Positions 12,190 to 23,687 of a stretch of 64,000 nt of DNA are shown here, one piece after another (position 1 is the stretch's first letter; each line of letters starts with the position of its first letter). Origin of the DNA: Carya illinoinensis (lineage: Eukaryota; Streptophyta; Magnoliopsida; Fagales; Juglandaceae). The stretch spans positions 14,496,501-14,560,500 of the forward strand of contig NC_056761.1 of assembly GCF_018687715.1 (NCBI RefSeq), read 5' to 3'. The position numbers and the translations under genes are program-made. The notes beneath the pieces were generated by a model, which was not told the DNA's origin, did no database searches, and worked only from the letters and a program-made list of their open reading frames with translations.

Positions 12190-13220
12190 TCATGCAAACC
12201 CAATGGATAGAAGAATTAAAAAAGACTTACCCCCAAGATCCCCAGTTGTAGAAGCTATTAAGCCACTGCCATCAAGGGATCCTGGACCCATCTCATTACC
12301 AAATCCATAATGGCCTACTCTTTTACAAGGGCAGGCTGCATCTTGGAAACTTGGTGCCATTCTAGCAAGAGATCCTGCAACAATTCCATAGCAGTCCATT
12401 AGGGGGCCACATGGGTGTATATAAAACATATGCTCAACTAAAAAAGGAATTTTACTAGCCTAGTTTGAGGAGGGGTGTTAGAGCTCTTATTCGTGCATGT
12501 GATACTTGGCAAAGAAATAAGGTGGAAAAAATTCAGCTCACAAGCTTGCTCCAGCCTCTACCAATTCCTACAAGGAACTGGGAAGACATTAATGGATTTT
12601 ATTGAAGGGCTACCACCTTCATGAGGGCGTATAGTGATCATGGTGGTGATAGACAGATTGAGCAAATATGCTCATTTCATGGCTCTCTTACATCCATACA
12701 TAGCAGCAGTAGTGGCTTGTATTTTTCTTAACAATAGATTTAAATTACATGGTTTTCCACTAACCATTGTCAGTGACAGAGACCCAATTTTTAGAAGTCA
12801 ATTCTGGAAGGAATTGTTTCGAATCAATGGCACGGAGCTATTACTTAGCTTTTTGTACCATCCACAGATAGATGGCCAAATAGAAGCAATGAACAAAGGA
12901 GTAGAAGCTTACCTGCGATGCTTCTCGAGAGACACACCACGTGATTGGGCATAGTGGCTATCACTAGCTAAGTATGCATATAACACTTCAAAGCATACCT
13001 CAACTAGGGTTTCACCATATGAGATGTTGTATGGGCAATCACCCCCATAGATGTTGCCATATGAGCTAGGGTCCACAAGAGTACAAGCAGTGGACAAGGA
13101 ATTTAGAAATAGAGCTTTCATTAAAAAATTAGTTCAAGAAAATTTGAAGGATGCACAAGAAAAGATGAAGATCCATTCGGATAAAAAGAGAATAGACAGG
13201 GAGTTCCAAGTTGAAGATTG
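12190..13220 (+). pseudogene. Integrase of the gypsy element
   Basis: A degraded zinc-binding region near 12400-12530 shows GGHMGVYKTYAQLKKEF and ACDTWQRNK-like segments. The catalytic core (12634-12954) holds VVIDRLSKYAHF and VSDRDPIF (the two aspartates) and HPQIDGQIEAMN (the glutamate). KYAYNTSKHTSTRVSPYEMLYGQ-like sequence follows after a TAG at 12952-12954. Stops and frame changes upstream (for example before ATTFMRAYSDHG) show it cannot be translated whole. Integrase would insert the cDNA into host chromatin. Confidence 0.88.
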
Positions 13221-13251
13221 AGTTTACCTATGGCTTCATCCTTACCATCAA

Positions 13252-13632
13252 ATGTCAGTTGTGCTGAGAAGAAACCTAAAGCTGTCACCAAGGAACTATG
13301 GGCTATACACGGTGGTGAAAAGGATTGGGAAGGTCGCTTACATGTTAGATCTACCATCGGACTCTCAGATCTACCCAACCTTTCACATTTCTTGCTTAAA
13401 AAAGATGGTGGGGGAAGAAATAAACCCTCTTATCGAGCTGCCGAGAGTGACGAGCAAGGGAACCCTTGAACCAAAGCCAGAAAAGATACTAAATAGAAGG
13501 TTGCTTAAGAAGGGATGAAGGGCTAGAATGGAGATGCTAGTTCAATGGAAAGGAACGATGGAAGACAGTGCGACATGGGAGGATCACGAAGAACTGCAAC
13601 TGTGCTTCCCTGACCTTGAGGGCAAGGTCTTC
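13252..13632 (+). pseudogene. Integrase C-terminus with chromodomain-like tail
   Basis: Near 13290-13420 the sequence encodes SPRNYGLYTVVKRIGKVAYM and QIYPTFHISCLKK, the conserved fold after gypsy integrases. At about 13540-13632 LVQWKGTMEDSATWEDHEEL and FPDLEGKVF look like a chromodomain, as in plant chromoviruses, where it may bias integration to certain chromatin. The frame breaks around 13517 (TGA). The TGA after GKVF at 13631-13633 is the natural end of pol. Confidence 0.82.
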
Positions 13633-13647
13633 TGAAGGAGGGAGTTA
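13633..13647 (+). other. Polypurine tract of the gypsy element
   Basis: GAAGGAGGGAG lies directly before the 3' LTR, between the pol stop and TGTTATG. A purine-rich run in this place primes plus-strand DNA synthesis in LTR retrotransposons. Confidence 0.85.
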
Positions 13648-14013
13648 TGTTATGATGCGTAAGACAAAAACCCTAAGTTCTAGGGTGATGTCTAAAGGGC
13701 TGGGCTGCCTCAATCCATTTGAATTGTTGTTATGTATGTATTGAGTCTGTACGATAGTGGGCCACGATGGGCTTAGAGAGTCTATTGAGTAATGAATTGT
13801 TATTAAGTGTTATGGGTCAGTTAGTTAATTAGTGGGAAGTTATCTATTTAGTCCATGGGTCATTGTTGACCAAGTTTAAATTGTAGTCCTTATAAATATT
13901 GCTTTTTGTTATGAATGAATTGAACAATTTTTTAGCAACTACGAATTACAATTTGGAGGACCAGGCCCCTAAAAGTGCCTACAAGATTTACTACATTATT
14001 GGCAACCATAACA
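13648..14013 (+). repeat. 3' LTR of the gypsy element
   Basis: This copy keeps perfect inverted ends (TGTTATG and CATAACA) and is followed by the target duplication TGGCT. It is about nine bases shorter than the 5' LTR because of an indel near 13719. An ORF that begins in the LTR and continues into the flank (13975-14184) is fortuitous across the junction. Confidence 0.94.
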
Positions 14014-14400
14014 TGGCTGGCCTTCAGTTCATCATCATTAACTGGAGCAGAGAGCTTTTGCAGGCCCGTCAAACTTCCTTTCAGTTATTTTGTGCCTCAG
14101 TTGAATGGTGTAGCCGAGGATGGATGGTTGAGAAATATGTTGCTCTTGATCATAAACGCACAAACTGTGATGATGAAAAGATGAAGTAACCAATTTGTCT
14201 ACTAACCAACACAATGAAGCCGCACGAACCAATCAATCTTGTGATCTAATTTGCAGGCGAATGCAAGAACAGAAGCATCAAGGTCATTTCTGGAGATGTT
14301 GAGGCCAAAATATGTCAAATAGAGGCGAATGAAAGTTTAGGACTTGATTATGAATTCGGGGTGACAACAAAAATATAAGGCACTGTTTTTGAAGGCATCA
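14014..14400 (+). other. Possible fragment of an unrecognised host gene at the insertion site
   Basis: After the target duplication, two readable stretches look more like coding sequence than the surroundings. One at 14030-14184 contains GAESFCRPVKLPFSYFVPQL. A second, after a TTTGCAG acceptor near 14255, contains VISGDVEAKICQIEANESLG and ends in a TAA near 14380. I do not recognise either. If real, the gypsy element sits at the edge of a host gene or relic. Chance ORFs remain a fair alternative. Confidence 0.25.
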
Positions 14401-15394
14401 ATTGGAGTTTTCTGCAAGCTGGAGCCATTTTTGGCTAAATAATTTGTTTCTCGTCATTCGACCTTGCATTGTTTGCACATGTATTATTTTTACTGGCAAA
14501 AAATAGAATGTTGGCTTTAACAGTTGTAACTCGGCCTTTATCACCCATGAAGTGGACCCTCACTGCAAGTGGAAGGCTCTATTTTTTACCCACCGAAATA
14601 GAGTTTCTCTGTTTCTAATAAATATAAGGTTATGTGAGTTTCAGGAGGATGATATACTCCAAGAGCAAATTAGCCTTCCATGCACTGCCTCTACCTTCCC
14701 TACTTTAAATTGCAGGCTCTGTCATTTGGAATTGGCTCCGCTTCCAAACAAAGCAAATAGACAATGCTAATAGTAGATTGACTATACCGACCGTAATGCT
14801 AACAATTGTTATTATTTGCTTAGTCCCGTCGGAACCTTTTCCAGAGCTTACACTTCCACCATCATTTGAAACACAACATATTTTATGAGTCCTGACTGTT
14901 ATTTAGTCACAATATATGTGCCTGTAAAAAACAAACGACGATTCTTTTTTTTTTTCCCCTTTTTCTTGACCAATTGCACCGCTTTAAATCCGACTAACAA
15001 CTGAGAGCTTCTTTTTTTTTTTTTTTTTTTCTTTTCTTTTCTTTTGTAGTGGGATCAATGCTTAAAATTATACTTTTTCTTTTTCGTATGAGTTGCACCA
15101 TTAATTGCACCACTTGAAACTTTGTAAATATGCTGAATAATTGCAACTCTTCACTCTTTGCAAATAAATGGCTTGCAACTTTGCAAAACACCGCTTGACC
15201 TTGCGGTTAATCTGAATATTTGCGTTCTTTTTTCTCAGTTGCCTGTCTTCCTCTCTGAAAGTTCTTCACCCAGAAGTTCCATTTTCAACAGAGCATAGTG
15301 CATAGTTCAGACTCGATAAAACGACGTTTTGTGGAGTCCAAACAATCCCCACTACCATTCTTGTACAACTCCTTGACAATGCCGTGTTGGGTTT
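14401..15394. other. Intergenic DNA with poly(T) run and a diverged minisatellite unit
   Basis: No gene is supported. A T-rich run lies at 15011-15046. A diverged single copy of the downstream 94-bp unit occurs at about 15129-15225, with the phrases TTCACTCTTTGCAAATAAA and GCAACTTTGCAAA. Confidence 0.55.
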
Positions 15395-15771
15395 CACCAA
15401 AACCTGCAACTCTGCACTCTTTGCAAATAAACGGTTTGCAACTTTGCAAACCAACACTTGAACCTGCAGTTAATTCGAATAGTGTGGGCACCAAAACCTG
15501 CAACCCTTCACTCTTTGCAAATAAACGGTTCACAACTTTGCAAACCAACACTAGAACCTGCAGTTAATTCGAATAGTGCGGGCACCAAAAACCTACAACG
15601 CTTCACTCTTTGCAAATAAACGATTCGCAACTTTGCAAATCACCGCTTGACCCTGCAGTTAATCCGAATAGTGCGGGCACCAAAAGCTGCAACCCTTCAC
15701 TCTTTGCAAATAAATGATTCACAACTTTACAAACCAATGCTTGAACCTGCAGTTAATCCGAATAGTGCGGG
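15395..15771. repeat. 94-bp minisatellite, four tandem units
   Basis: Units start at 15395, 15489, 15583 and 15678 with CACCAAAA, giving periods of 94, 94 and 95 bp. Each contains CACTCTTTGCAAATAAA, CAACTTT(G/A)CAAA, CTGCAGTTAAT(T/C)CGAATAGTG. Short ORFs on both strands are products of the repeat. Confidence 0.93.
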
Positions 15772-15952
15772 TTGGGTTGAATGCCTAGTAATCAATTTTA
15801 AACTTCTCTTTTATATAACTAAATATATATTATTTTTTTTAATAATAATATTTTTAATTTTTTTTTCATATTTTACAATTACACTAACTATATGTATATT
15901 AATAATTTAATTTGATACTTAATCATAAAAGAACATTATTTAATTTGTATAT

Positions 15953-16129
15953 TATGGTTGAGCGTCTCCACGAGGAGTTGAGAAGTATTTATGTGGAAAT
16001 GGCATCTAAGTTTGATGAGCAAGAGAAACATGCCATGAGAGCATTGAAAGAAGTCAATGAGTTGCGTATGCAGAAAAGAACTTTAGAAGAAATGCTCCAG
16101 AAAGCTATTGAAGATATCGTTGTCGATTA
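15953..16129 (+). CDS. Small coiled-coil ORF, unrecognised
   Basis: A 58-codon ORF opens with ATG at 15953 and ends with TAA. The product is highly charged and helical, with heptad-like spacing (HEELRSIYVEMASKFDEQEK, LQK-type end), so it is predicted to form a coiled coil. It lies just after an AT-rich stretch downstream of the minisatellite. It may be a transposon or host-gene remnant; no neighbour helps. An in-frame upstream extension to 15912 gives no recognisable sequence. Confidence 0.3.
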
Positions 16130-16497
16130 AACTTAAATAAAATACATATTTGATGGATGAATGGTAACTCTTCTAATTTGAAAGACCTCATATTTTTCTT
16201 GTAATTCAAAACTTCTCATAACTAATTCAAATTCAAATGTAGTTGTTAGGAACTTAGGAGTACGTAGATCGGTGAGAGTCAATGTTAGGTGAAGATGGTG
16301 TCGGCCAGCAATCAAAGCCTTTTGAAAAAGAACCGGAAAATTCGGAAAAGGAAAAGAATAATGGTGCGTAAAAAATATTAAAAAGAAATGGGCAGTTGGA
16401 TTGAATACGTTTTTCATTTGGACTGGAATCCAAAGACAAAAATTAGGTTGTTACAAGTTCTTAATTAGATAATAATAAGGTTATTGATCGGATTGTG

Positions 16498-16815
16498 TGA
16501 TATCATTTATCATTCTTGAAGCCCCTCCACATTCCTCTTGGTACTCTGAAATTAAATATTGAGACATGACCTCCAAAGGTAATCACAGTTCAACATCTTG
16601 TGGGGGTTTCTTAAGTTTTTTAATTTGCATGCTCAACATTTAGCGTTAAACATTTCCTTTTATCTCTTGCGTTGTGCTGTCAAAGTAAACAAAGTAAAAA
16701 GAAAATATGAAATCCTTTAAAATTTCATCAGTGGACGTTTGGAAGAGGACAGACTTTTTTTCTGATCTTTCAAGTCATGTCCATTTCATTAAAATAGTAT
16801 ATATTTTAGCTCAAT
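16498..16815 (+). repeat. Direct duplication, copy 1 (partner at 18525-18885)
   Basis: This block and 18525-18885 share long identical runs such as CACATTCCTCTTGGTACTCT, CACAGTTCAACATCTTGTGG and TTAAAATTTCATCAGT, in the same orientation about 2 kb apart. The second copy contains extra sequence around 18655-18695. Each copy includes a TTGTGGGGGT(T/A)TC(T/G)TAAG segment that could be an exon end with a donor site, but no protein family is recognised. Confidence 0.88.
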
Positions 16816-18524
16816 GTCCTTATTTTTAGACCCTCTGGTGACCTGGTAAATGCAGAGGACATGTCCTTTAATTAAAAGTCATAGTTGATTTTCATTTGGA
16901 ATTTGGGATTTTAATTGGTGCATGGCAATTTAAGAGTTCCCATCTTATTTTTATTATACTAAATAAAATATAATATATTTATTATTATTAAATAATTATT
17001 TATTATATACGTTTTTATCATTTAATAATAATAAATACGATGTATAATATTACATTAGACGGATCAAAACTTAGATTTTTTCTCTCATCATCTCACAAAT
17101 TAGTCATCAGCTCGCAATTCTTTGACCTGTCGCATTAAACTCATCTTTATGGGAAAATTCCAAAGGCCTCAACTGTTTGGATTAGTCACTGAGTAATATT
17201 ATATGTATTTATAATTTTATTTATATTTTTATTTATAATATTTATTTTATTAATTTTTTTTTAAATTCAAATTTTAAATTTCAAATTTTATAACTTTTAG
17301 CATGAAAATTAAATTTCTTATAATACATTTAGATTTTTCCTTTATCATTTAATGACGAGAAAAGACAGCTTAAGCTGCAATCGAGAGTAGGATTATTGCA
17401 ATTGAGTTTTATTTCATATATTCACTTAAAGTAATGTTATATATAGTTATAGAGTGTGTAAATATCATGTAATTATTTTGAAAAAGAGTAGGGTCTAAAA
17501 TTAAAAAAATTAATTTTTTTATATAAATCTCGTATTAATTTATTTTTTTAAAGAGACTGCATAGTACTTGCATAATCACAACTCCAAATATTATTTCTTA
17601 TTCATAAATGATTTATTTTAAACAAATTTGAATTTATTGTTAAAAAATTGTTTAGTTGATTATTATTTTGTAGATGAAATAAATTCCATGTACAGTAGAC
17701 ACGTAGCTGGAACCTTTTCATAGACTAGCTGTAAACATTTGACATTTATAATATTTAAATCAATAAAAGGCCTACACATAAGGCAACTGTTATTTACTCT
17801 CTTAAACCATTCTTTTCATTAAAATTTCATTTGGGAGTGAAGAGCGAGAAAGATAATCGAAATGAATCCCTTGTAACTTATATATATATATATATATAAT
17901 AAAGTAATTAATATTGTTTAGTTGCAATAGTGATTATCAATTGAAGATGATAAGTGAAATTTGATCTCAATAAAGTAAAATTTATTAATTTATTAATGAT
18001 GATTTTTTTTTTTTTGCTTAGCATATTAATAATAATGTCACGAAATACTCATTTCCATTCATTTTTATTATAATAATCCTTGACAAGATTATATACTTTC
18101 CATTCATTTCTCTAAAATATCCAAACAAGATAGTTTCTACTCATCATTTCATTTCATTCATCTTCATCTCCTTTTCATTCATGCATTATACTCGTTTCAT
18201 TCCCTATCCTTTCACTCTTTTCTTTGGAACCATGCTCTTCGTACTAAAATTTCTATATTTATCTTGAAGTTGTTGACAATAATATGGGTATCCCTATAGA
18301 CGATAGAATTCAACAGTGTGGCAGTACTTATCTCTTGCTTCTAAATTTGCCTGTTTATCTTTTGATTTTGTTGAAACAATTTTTCAGTACAATTATGAAT
18401 TGTACAAGTCTTGTATTTCTTTGGAAAAAGAGTGTGATTCACTATTAAAAATTTAACTTTTTCACGTGTGTTCTATATTTATTTTTTTTTTTTCAAAAAT
18501 TTGCAAAATTCTTACACTCTATGA
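16816..18524. other. AT-rich intergenic DNA
   Basis: No gene is supported. The stretch has long A/T runs, a (TA)n microsatellite at 17880-17899 and a possible small MITE-like segment near 17431-17585. It separates the two copies of the duplicated block. Confidence 0.55.
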
Positions 18525-18885
18525 TTGGAAATATCATTTATCAAAGCTCCTGCACATTCCTCTTGGTACTCTGAAATTGAATATCGAGACATGACCTCCA
18601 ATGGAAATCACAGTTCAACATCTTGTGGGGGTATCGTAAGTTTTTTAATTTGCATGATATTGTGCATGCTCGAATATTGTTTTCTTCCTTTTAGCGTTAA
18701 ACACGATTTCCTTTTATCTCTTGCGTTGTGTTGTCAAAGTAAAAAGAAAATATGAAATCCTTTAAAATTTCATCAGTAGACGTGTGGAAGAGGACAGACT
18801 CTGGAAATTCGGTGTGGATACAGCTTTAAAGACTTTGATCTTTCTAGTCATGTCCATTTCATTAAAATAGTATATATTCAGGGGA
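18525..18885 (+). repeat. Direct duplication, copy 2 (partner at 16498-16815)
   Basis: This is the second copy of the duplicated block, about 0.7 kb upstream of the receptor-kinase pseudogene. An ORF opening at 18525 reads through the conserved part (APAHSSWYSEIEYRDMTSNG) up to the GTAAG-like site; copy 1 does not keep that frame open, so coding function is doubtful. Confidence 0.88.
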
Positions 18886-19594
18886 TATATTTTCTAGCTA
18901 GTTGGGGCCAATGCGGCATTTTTCTCTCCTTGTGGGGGGCCGTTAGGTACCGGTGGAGCACATTAATAAAACAATAATCACGTAAAGGGGAAAAATAAAT
19001 CAATATTTTTCTGGCAAAGTATATATAAAACAATGTGAAATCTGTTGGAAAAAGATTCTTTCTAGGAAAATGCTTGGATGCCTGAAAGTGGTGATCGAAG
19101 CATTTATTTTACTACTTTTAAGAAAAAAATAGCTAAATGTATTGTTCGGTCACATGCTTCGGACAACGTAACAGCAATATCCTTATTTCAAGTTCTTATT
19201 TGAATTTAAAAGTCTCAAGTGGGAAAAAGAATGACGTAATATTAAATAGTATATTATTCATGTCTCAGTTGATGTGTCTATTGCATATGAGACAATCTTA
19301 ATTGGTTCCAATGATCTAATGCATCGGAGACAAATATTTTACACTAATGCCTTATTTGTGTCCACTGTGTACTCGAAGAAAAAGATAAAAGTTAATAAAC
19401 AAATAATCTTTCCGTGCATTGTATTCTTGTAAAATTCTCTCAGTGGATGCGTACAAAGTGGAAAGAATATGACAACTAAGAATATGGCACCTTATTTTTC
19501 CGAATGCTACCTGCAATTTCTTTAAATATCGCTGATATCGTTCTTCCTTGGACTACAACACAAATCCCAGTACCTCATTCCACATAGACTACTC
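18886..19594 (+). promoter_or_regulatory. Upstream region of the LRR-XII pseudogene, TATA-like TTTAAATAT
   Basis: TTTAAATAT at 19521-19529 is 66 bases before the ATG. A matching TTTAAATATA stands at 35008-35017 before the paralogous start at 35106, and the leaders share ACTACTCATGGC-type sequence around the ATG. Conservation between paralogues supports a shared core promoter. The remaining 0.6 kb shows nothing recognisable. Confidence 0.45.
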
Positions 19595-22500
19595 ATGGCC
19601 AACCAAACTACTTGTTTCCTCATCCTTCTTTTTCTGGCACTGCTTCTCGTGTCTAGTTTAAGTACTGATGCAAAAATTTTCAATATTACCACAGATCAAT
19701 CTGCTCTTCTTACCTTGAAAGCTCATATTTCTTATGACCCTCACCATATTTTGACAACAAATTGGTCCTCCAGTACTTCAGTTTGCAATTGGGTCGGTGT
19801 CACCTGTGGTTCTAGACATCATCGGGTTACAGTCTTGAACCTTTCTAATAATGGTCTTGTAGGAACCATTCCTCCTCATATAGGAAACCTTTCATTTCTT
19901 GTCAACCTAAACATCAGGAACAATAGTTTTCATGGCTCAATGCCAAACGAATTGTCTCATCTTTATCACTTGAAATTCTTGCATTTTGGATACAATGAAT
20001 TCAGTGGAGAAATCCCGTCATGGATAGGGTTGCTAACCAAACTTCAAGTTTTAATTCTTGTAACCAACAATTTCGAAGGTACTATCCCATCATCTCTATT
20101 TAACAGTACATCTTCATTGCAACAAATTGTACTTGAAGATAATCAACTTTGGGGCTCTATTCCATCCTCTATCTTCGAGATCATGTCTACCTTGAAAGTA
20201 ATTTCTCTAGCAGAAAACAAGTTTTCAAGTCCAATGCCCTCCATTTTCTTCAACATGTCTTCACTGCAATATATTGATTTCAGCAATAATACGCTATCTG
20301 GTGCTCTACCACCAGAAGTAGGGAACTTAACCATGCTTACATATTTAAATCTTGCCAATAACAACTTCAAAGGTATATATATTTAATCTTGATTGGTAGG
20401 TTATGCATTAATTATCAGTAAGTAAATTCCAATATTTGTTTCTAAAGTGTAATTGCATGTTTCACAGGTAGTCAGCTCCCATCCTCTTTGTTCAAGTGCA
20501 AACAGCTGCAATATTTAAACTTGGAGTCTAATAATTTGAAAGGAAAACTATCACCCGAAATAGGGAACTTAACCAAGCTCATATTTTTAGATCTTGCCTA
20601 CAACAACTTCGAAGGTACGTGATGCACGTCTTGTATTAGTTGATATAAATAAAGATGCCACTGTGCCACCATTGATTTAGTATATATGCATGTTCTATAT
20701 ATAATCTTCTTTAATTAGGTACTTCCAAATGTAAGCAAAAAAATAATTGGTTAGTGACACCCCAAATGTCATTAAAAATTGTTTAATTCATGTACAAGGA
20801 TAAGCCATAAGTTAATAATGCTGGCCTATAGTATTATACCTTGGCTACAACTAAATTCTTTTAACGTACAGTCTTGATATATATCACCATTCATGATTAG
20901 TATACATTCAATCTCGATTAAATAAATCTAAATGATTAGGTGTATGGATTTTTATGATTTTTTTTTTGAGATATTGGATTTAATTTTAAGTAAATAAAAC
21001 TAAATGCTTTTTTCATGAAAAGATCAAAATATTCTAATGGTTGGAACATTAACAAGGATTCTCGTAATGGTTGCCACATATATTCTTTTAGTAAGTGCGA
21101 CAAGTAAAAAATAAATGTGATTATGTAAAAACTGCACCCACTAGAGTACATGTGACTCTGATCCACTACTGCAATCAACTCAAGGGTGGCTTAACCAATT
21201 AATTATTTGTTCGTTTTATTTGTTATAAAAACTTTTTTTAATTAATTTATTGTGACAGGTGCAATACGAAGTGAAATTGGTAATTTGCAAAACCTAGAGT
21301 ATTTCGATCTAGGACTTAACAATTTTGTTGGCACAATTCCACTGGAGATATTCAATATCTCAACAATACAACTGTTCATCTTACTAGGAAATCACCTCTC
21401 AGTCACTCTTCCATCAAATATGGGCCTCTTGCTTCCATATCTTAGGGGAATTTTTCTTGAGGGGAATGAACTTAGTGGAACGATTCCAGCCACTATTGCC
21501 AATGTTTCACAACTCATTTCAGTCAAATTGGAAAGTAACTCATTCTCGGGTTTGATTCCAAAAACACTTGATAATTTAATTAAGGTTCCTCCAGGTGCTC
21601 AACCTCGGATTCAATAATCTGACCATTGAATCTTCAGAATTGAGTATCTTTTCATATTTTGCGAACAACCCATATCTCAAAAAATTGTATCTGTCTATGA
21701 ATCCACTAAATGGAGTCCTTCCTAATTCCATTGGAAACCACTTGATCTTTCTTGAACAACTTGATCTCACTGGTTGCAATATTAAGGGCAACATTCCCAT
21801 AGATATTGGCAATTTAAGTAGATTGACATATATGTCCCTGGGCGACAATGATATTTCTGGACCTATTCCAACTACAATAGGAAGATTAAGCATGCTCGAA
21901 CGCTTGGGCCTTTTTGATAATAGGCTAATAGGTCCAATCCCATCAGATATCAGTTGCTTAGGGAGATTGGGAGATTTAGATTTAGCTGGAAACAAGCTAT
22001 CTGGGCAGATTCCTGAAAGCATAATTAATATGACTTCATTAAGATTTCTCAACCTAGCCTTCAACCAATTAACTTCAAGGATTCCTTCGAGCTTGTGGAG
22101 GTAGACAGATCTCTTAGCAGTCGACTTGTCATCCAATTCCCTAAGTGGCTCGCTTTCATTAGATATTGGAAATATGAAGGTCCTGACAATATTGAATTTA
22201 TCAAGAAATCAACTATCCGGTCATATTCCAGAAACAATGGGTGGGCTCATATCTCTAGTCAATCTCTCTTTGGCAGTCAATCGATTAGAGGGCTCTATTC
22301 CTATATCTTTTGGCGGATTAGTAAGCTTGGAGTTATTAGATCTTGTTGGTAACAACTTATCTGGAGAGATACCTAAGTCCTTAGAAGTGCTAAGGTACCT
22401 CAAATATCTAAATGTCTCCTACAATAAACTACGAGGAGAAATTCCAACACGGGGACCATTTGTTAACTTCTCAGCTGAATCATTTATGTCAAATGATGCA

Positions 22501-23687
22501 CTTTGTGGTGTGATTAGACTGAATGTTCCTCCATGCAAAGAAGCTTCTCTTGGACCAAAAAAGGTAATGGGGGTGCGTATACTAAAATATATACTGCCCA
22601 CATTGGGGTTAACGATACTTGTAGTATCTGTTGTACTAGTCTCAAGAAAACTCCAGGGAAAGAAGAATGCAAAACTTTCCAACAACAAAGACTCAATACC
22701 TTTATCAACATGGAGAATAATATCGCACAAACAACTTTTACAAGCAGTAGAAGGGTTTAGTGCAAACAACTTACTTGGAGAAGGGAGTTTCGGCTCAGTT
22801 TATAAAGGGACACTCTTAGATGGTACATACATTGCAATAAAAGTTCTAAATTTGGAACTAGAAGGTGCATTCAAAAGTTTTGATATAGAATGCGAGATAT
22901 TACGACAAGTTCGTCATCGAAATCTTGTCAAAATCATTAGCGTTTGTAGTAACATTGACTTCAAAGCACTTGTTTTGGAATACATGTCTAAAGGGAACCT
23001 AGAGATGTGGTTGTATTCTAGCACCCATTGCTTGAATATGCTACAAAGACTTAATATAATGATTGACGTGGCAGCAGCACTGGAATACCTTCATCTTGGT
23101 TATTCAACACCTATCGTTCATTGTGATTTGAAGCCAAGTAATGTCTTATTAGATGAAGATATGGTTGGACATTTTGCTGATTTTGGTATTGCCAAACTCC
23201 TAAGTGATGGAATCTCTCTCACGCAAACAATGACCATGGCTACAATTGGGTATATGGCACCAGGTGAGGCCAGCTACTATTTTTTTCATTCTATTCTCGC
23301 ATAGATACATAAATGTTCTATTTTGGTAACATATGGATCAACCTTCAAACTTAATTTATTTGGATTATCATATGTGAAATATCTTTCTCATGATATGTTT
23401 TAATATGTGTAGAGTATGGATCTGAAGGAATTATTTCTACAAGCGGTGATGTGTATAGCTATGGAATATTATTGATGGAAACTTTTACAAGAAAGAAGCC
23501 CACTGATGATATGATTATCGGTGAAATGAGTTGAAAGCGTTTAGTAGAGGAATCATTTTCGCTTTCAATACTTGAAGTTATCGATGCCAATTTGTTGAGC
23601 AATGAAAATGACTATGCTGCTATGAAGACCTGCTTATCAGCAACTATGGGCTTGGCTTTGCATTGTTGTGCAGATTTGCCTGAATAG
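19595..23687 (+). pseudogene. LRR-XII receptor-like kinase (Xa21/EFR/FLS2-type), broken
   Basis: Predicted exons are 19595-20372, 20468-20614, 21259-23263 and 23413-23687, all with GT-AG introns in phase 1; about 1,070 codons, normal for the family. The protein would have a signal peptide (residues 1-27), an LRR N-cap (CNWVGVTC, 64-71), about twenty LRRs, a transmembrane helix near 22590-22650 and a kinase with GEGSFGSVYKG, AIKVL lysine, HCDLKPSNVLL and DFGIAKLL. HCD instead of HRD marks a non-RD kinase, as in plant pattern-recognition receptors at the plasma membrane. Lesions: a +1 frameshift near 21577-21590, an in-frame TAG at 22102-22104 (between SLWR and TDLLAVDL), a TGA at 23532-23534, and a TAG at 23685-23687 about 20 codons before the usual end. 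Confidence 0.92.

Larger units (their letters stand above)
4546..14013 (+). mobile_element. Complete but decayed Ty3/gypsy chromovirus-type retrotransposon
   Basis: Two direct LTRs (4546-4920 and 13648-14013) bound the element. The 3' LTR has perfect TGTTATG...CATAACA ends, and both flanks carry the 5-bp duplication TGGCT (4541-4545 and 14014-14018). Inside, in order on the plus strand, are gag, zinc knuckle, aspartic protease, reverse transcriptase, RNase H, integrase and a chromodomain-like tail. That order is Ty3/gypsy (integrase after RNase H), and the tail indicates a chromovirus. Removing the 4.14-kb insertion at 7159-11296 leaves about 5.3 kb, which fits the Reina clade; the clade is inference. 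Many in-frame stops make it non-autonomous. The LTRs differ by an indel of about nine bases and scattered substitutions, so insertion is not recent. Confidence 0.95.

Noticed and set aside
15285..15567. Overlapping ORFs on both strands
   Set aside because: They arise from the 94-bp minisatellite; no codon bias or domain.
21576..22136. Minus-strand ORF of 186 codons
   Set aside because: It is antisense to the LRR exon of the receptor-kinase pseudogene; the LRR pattern is on the plus strand.
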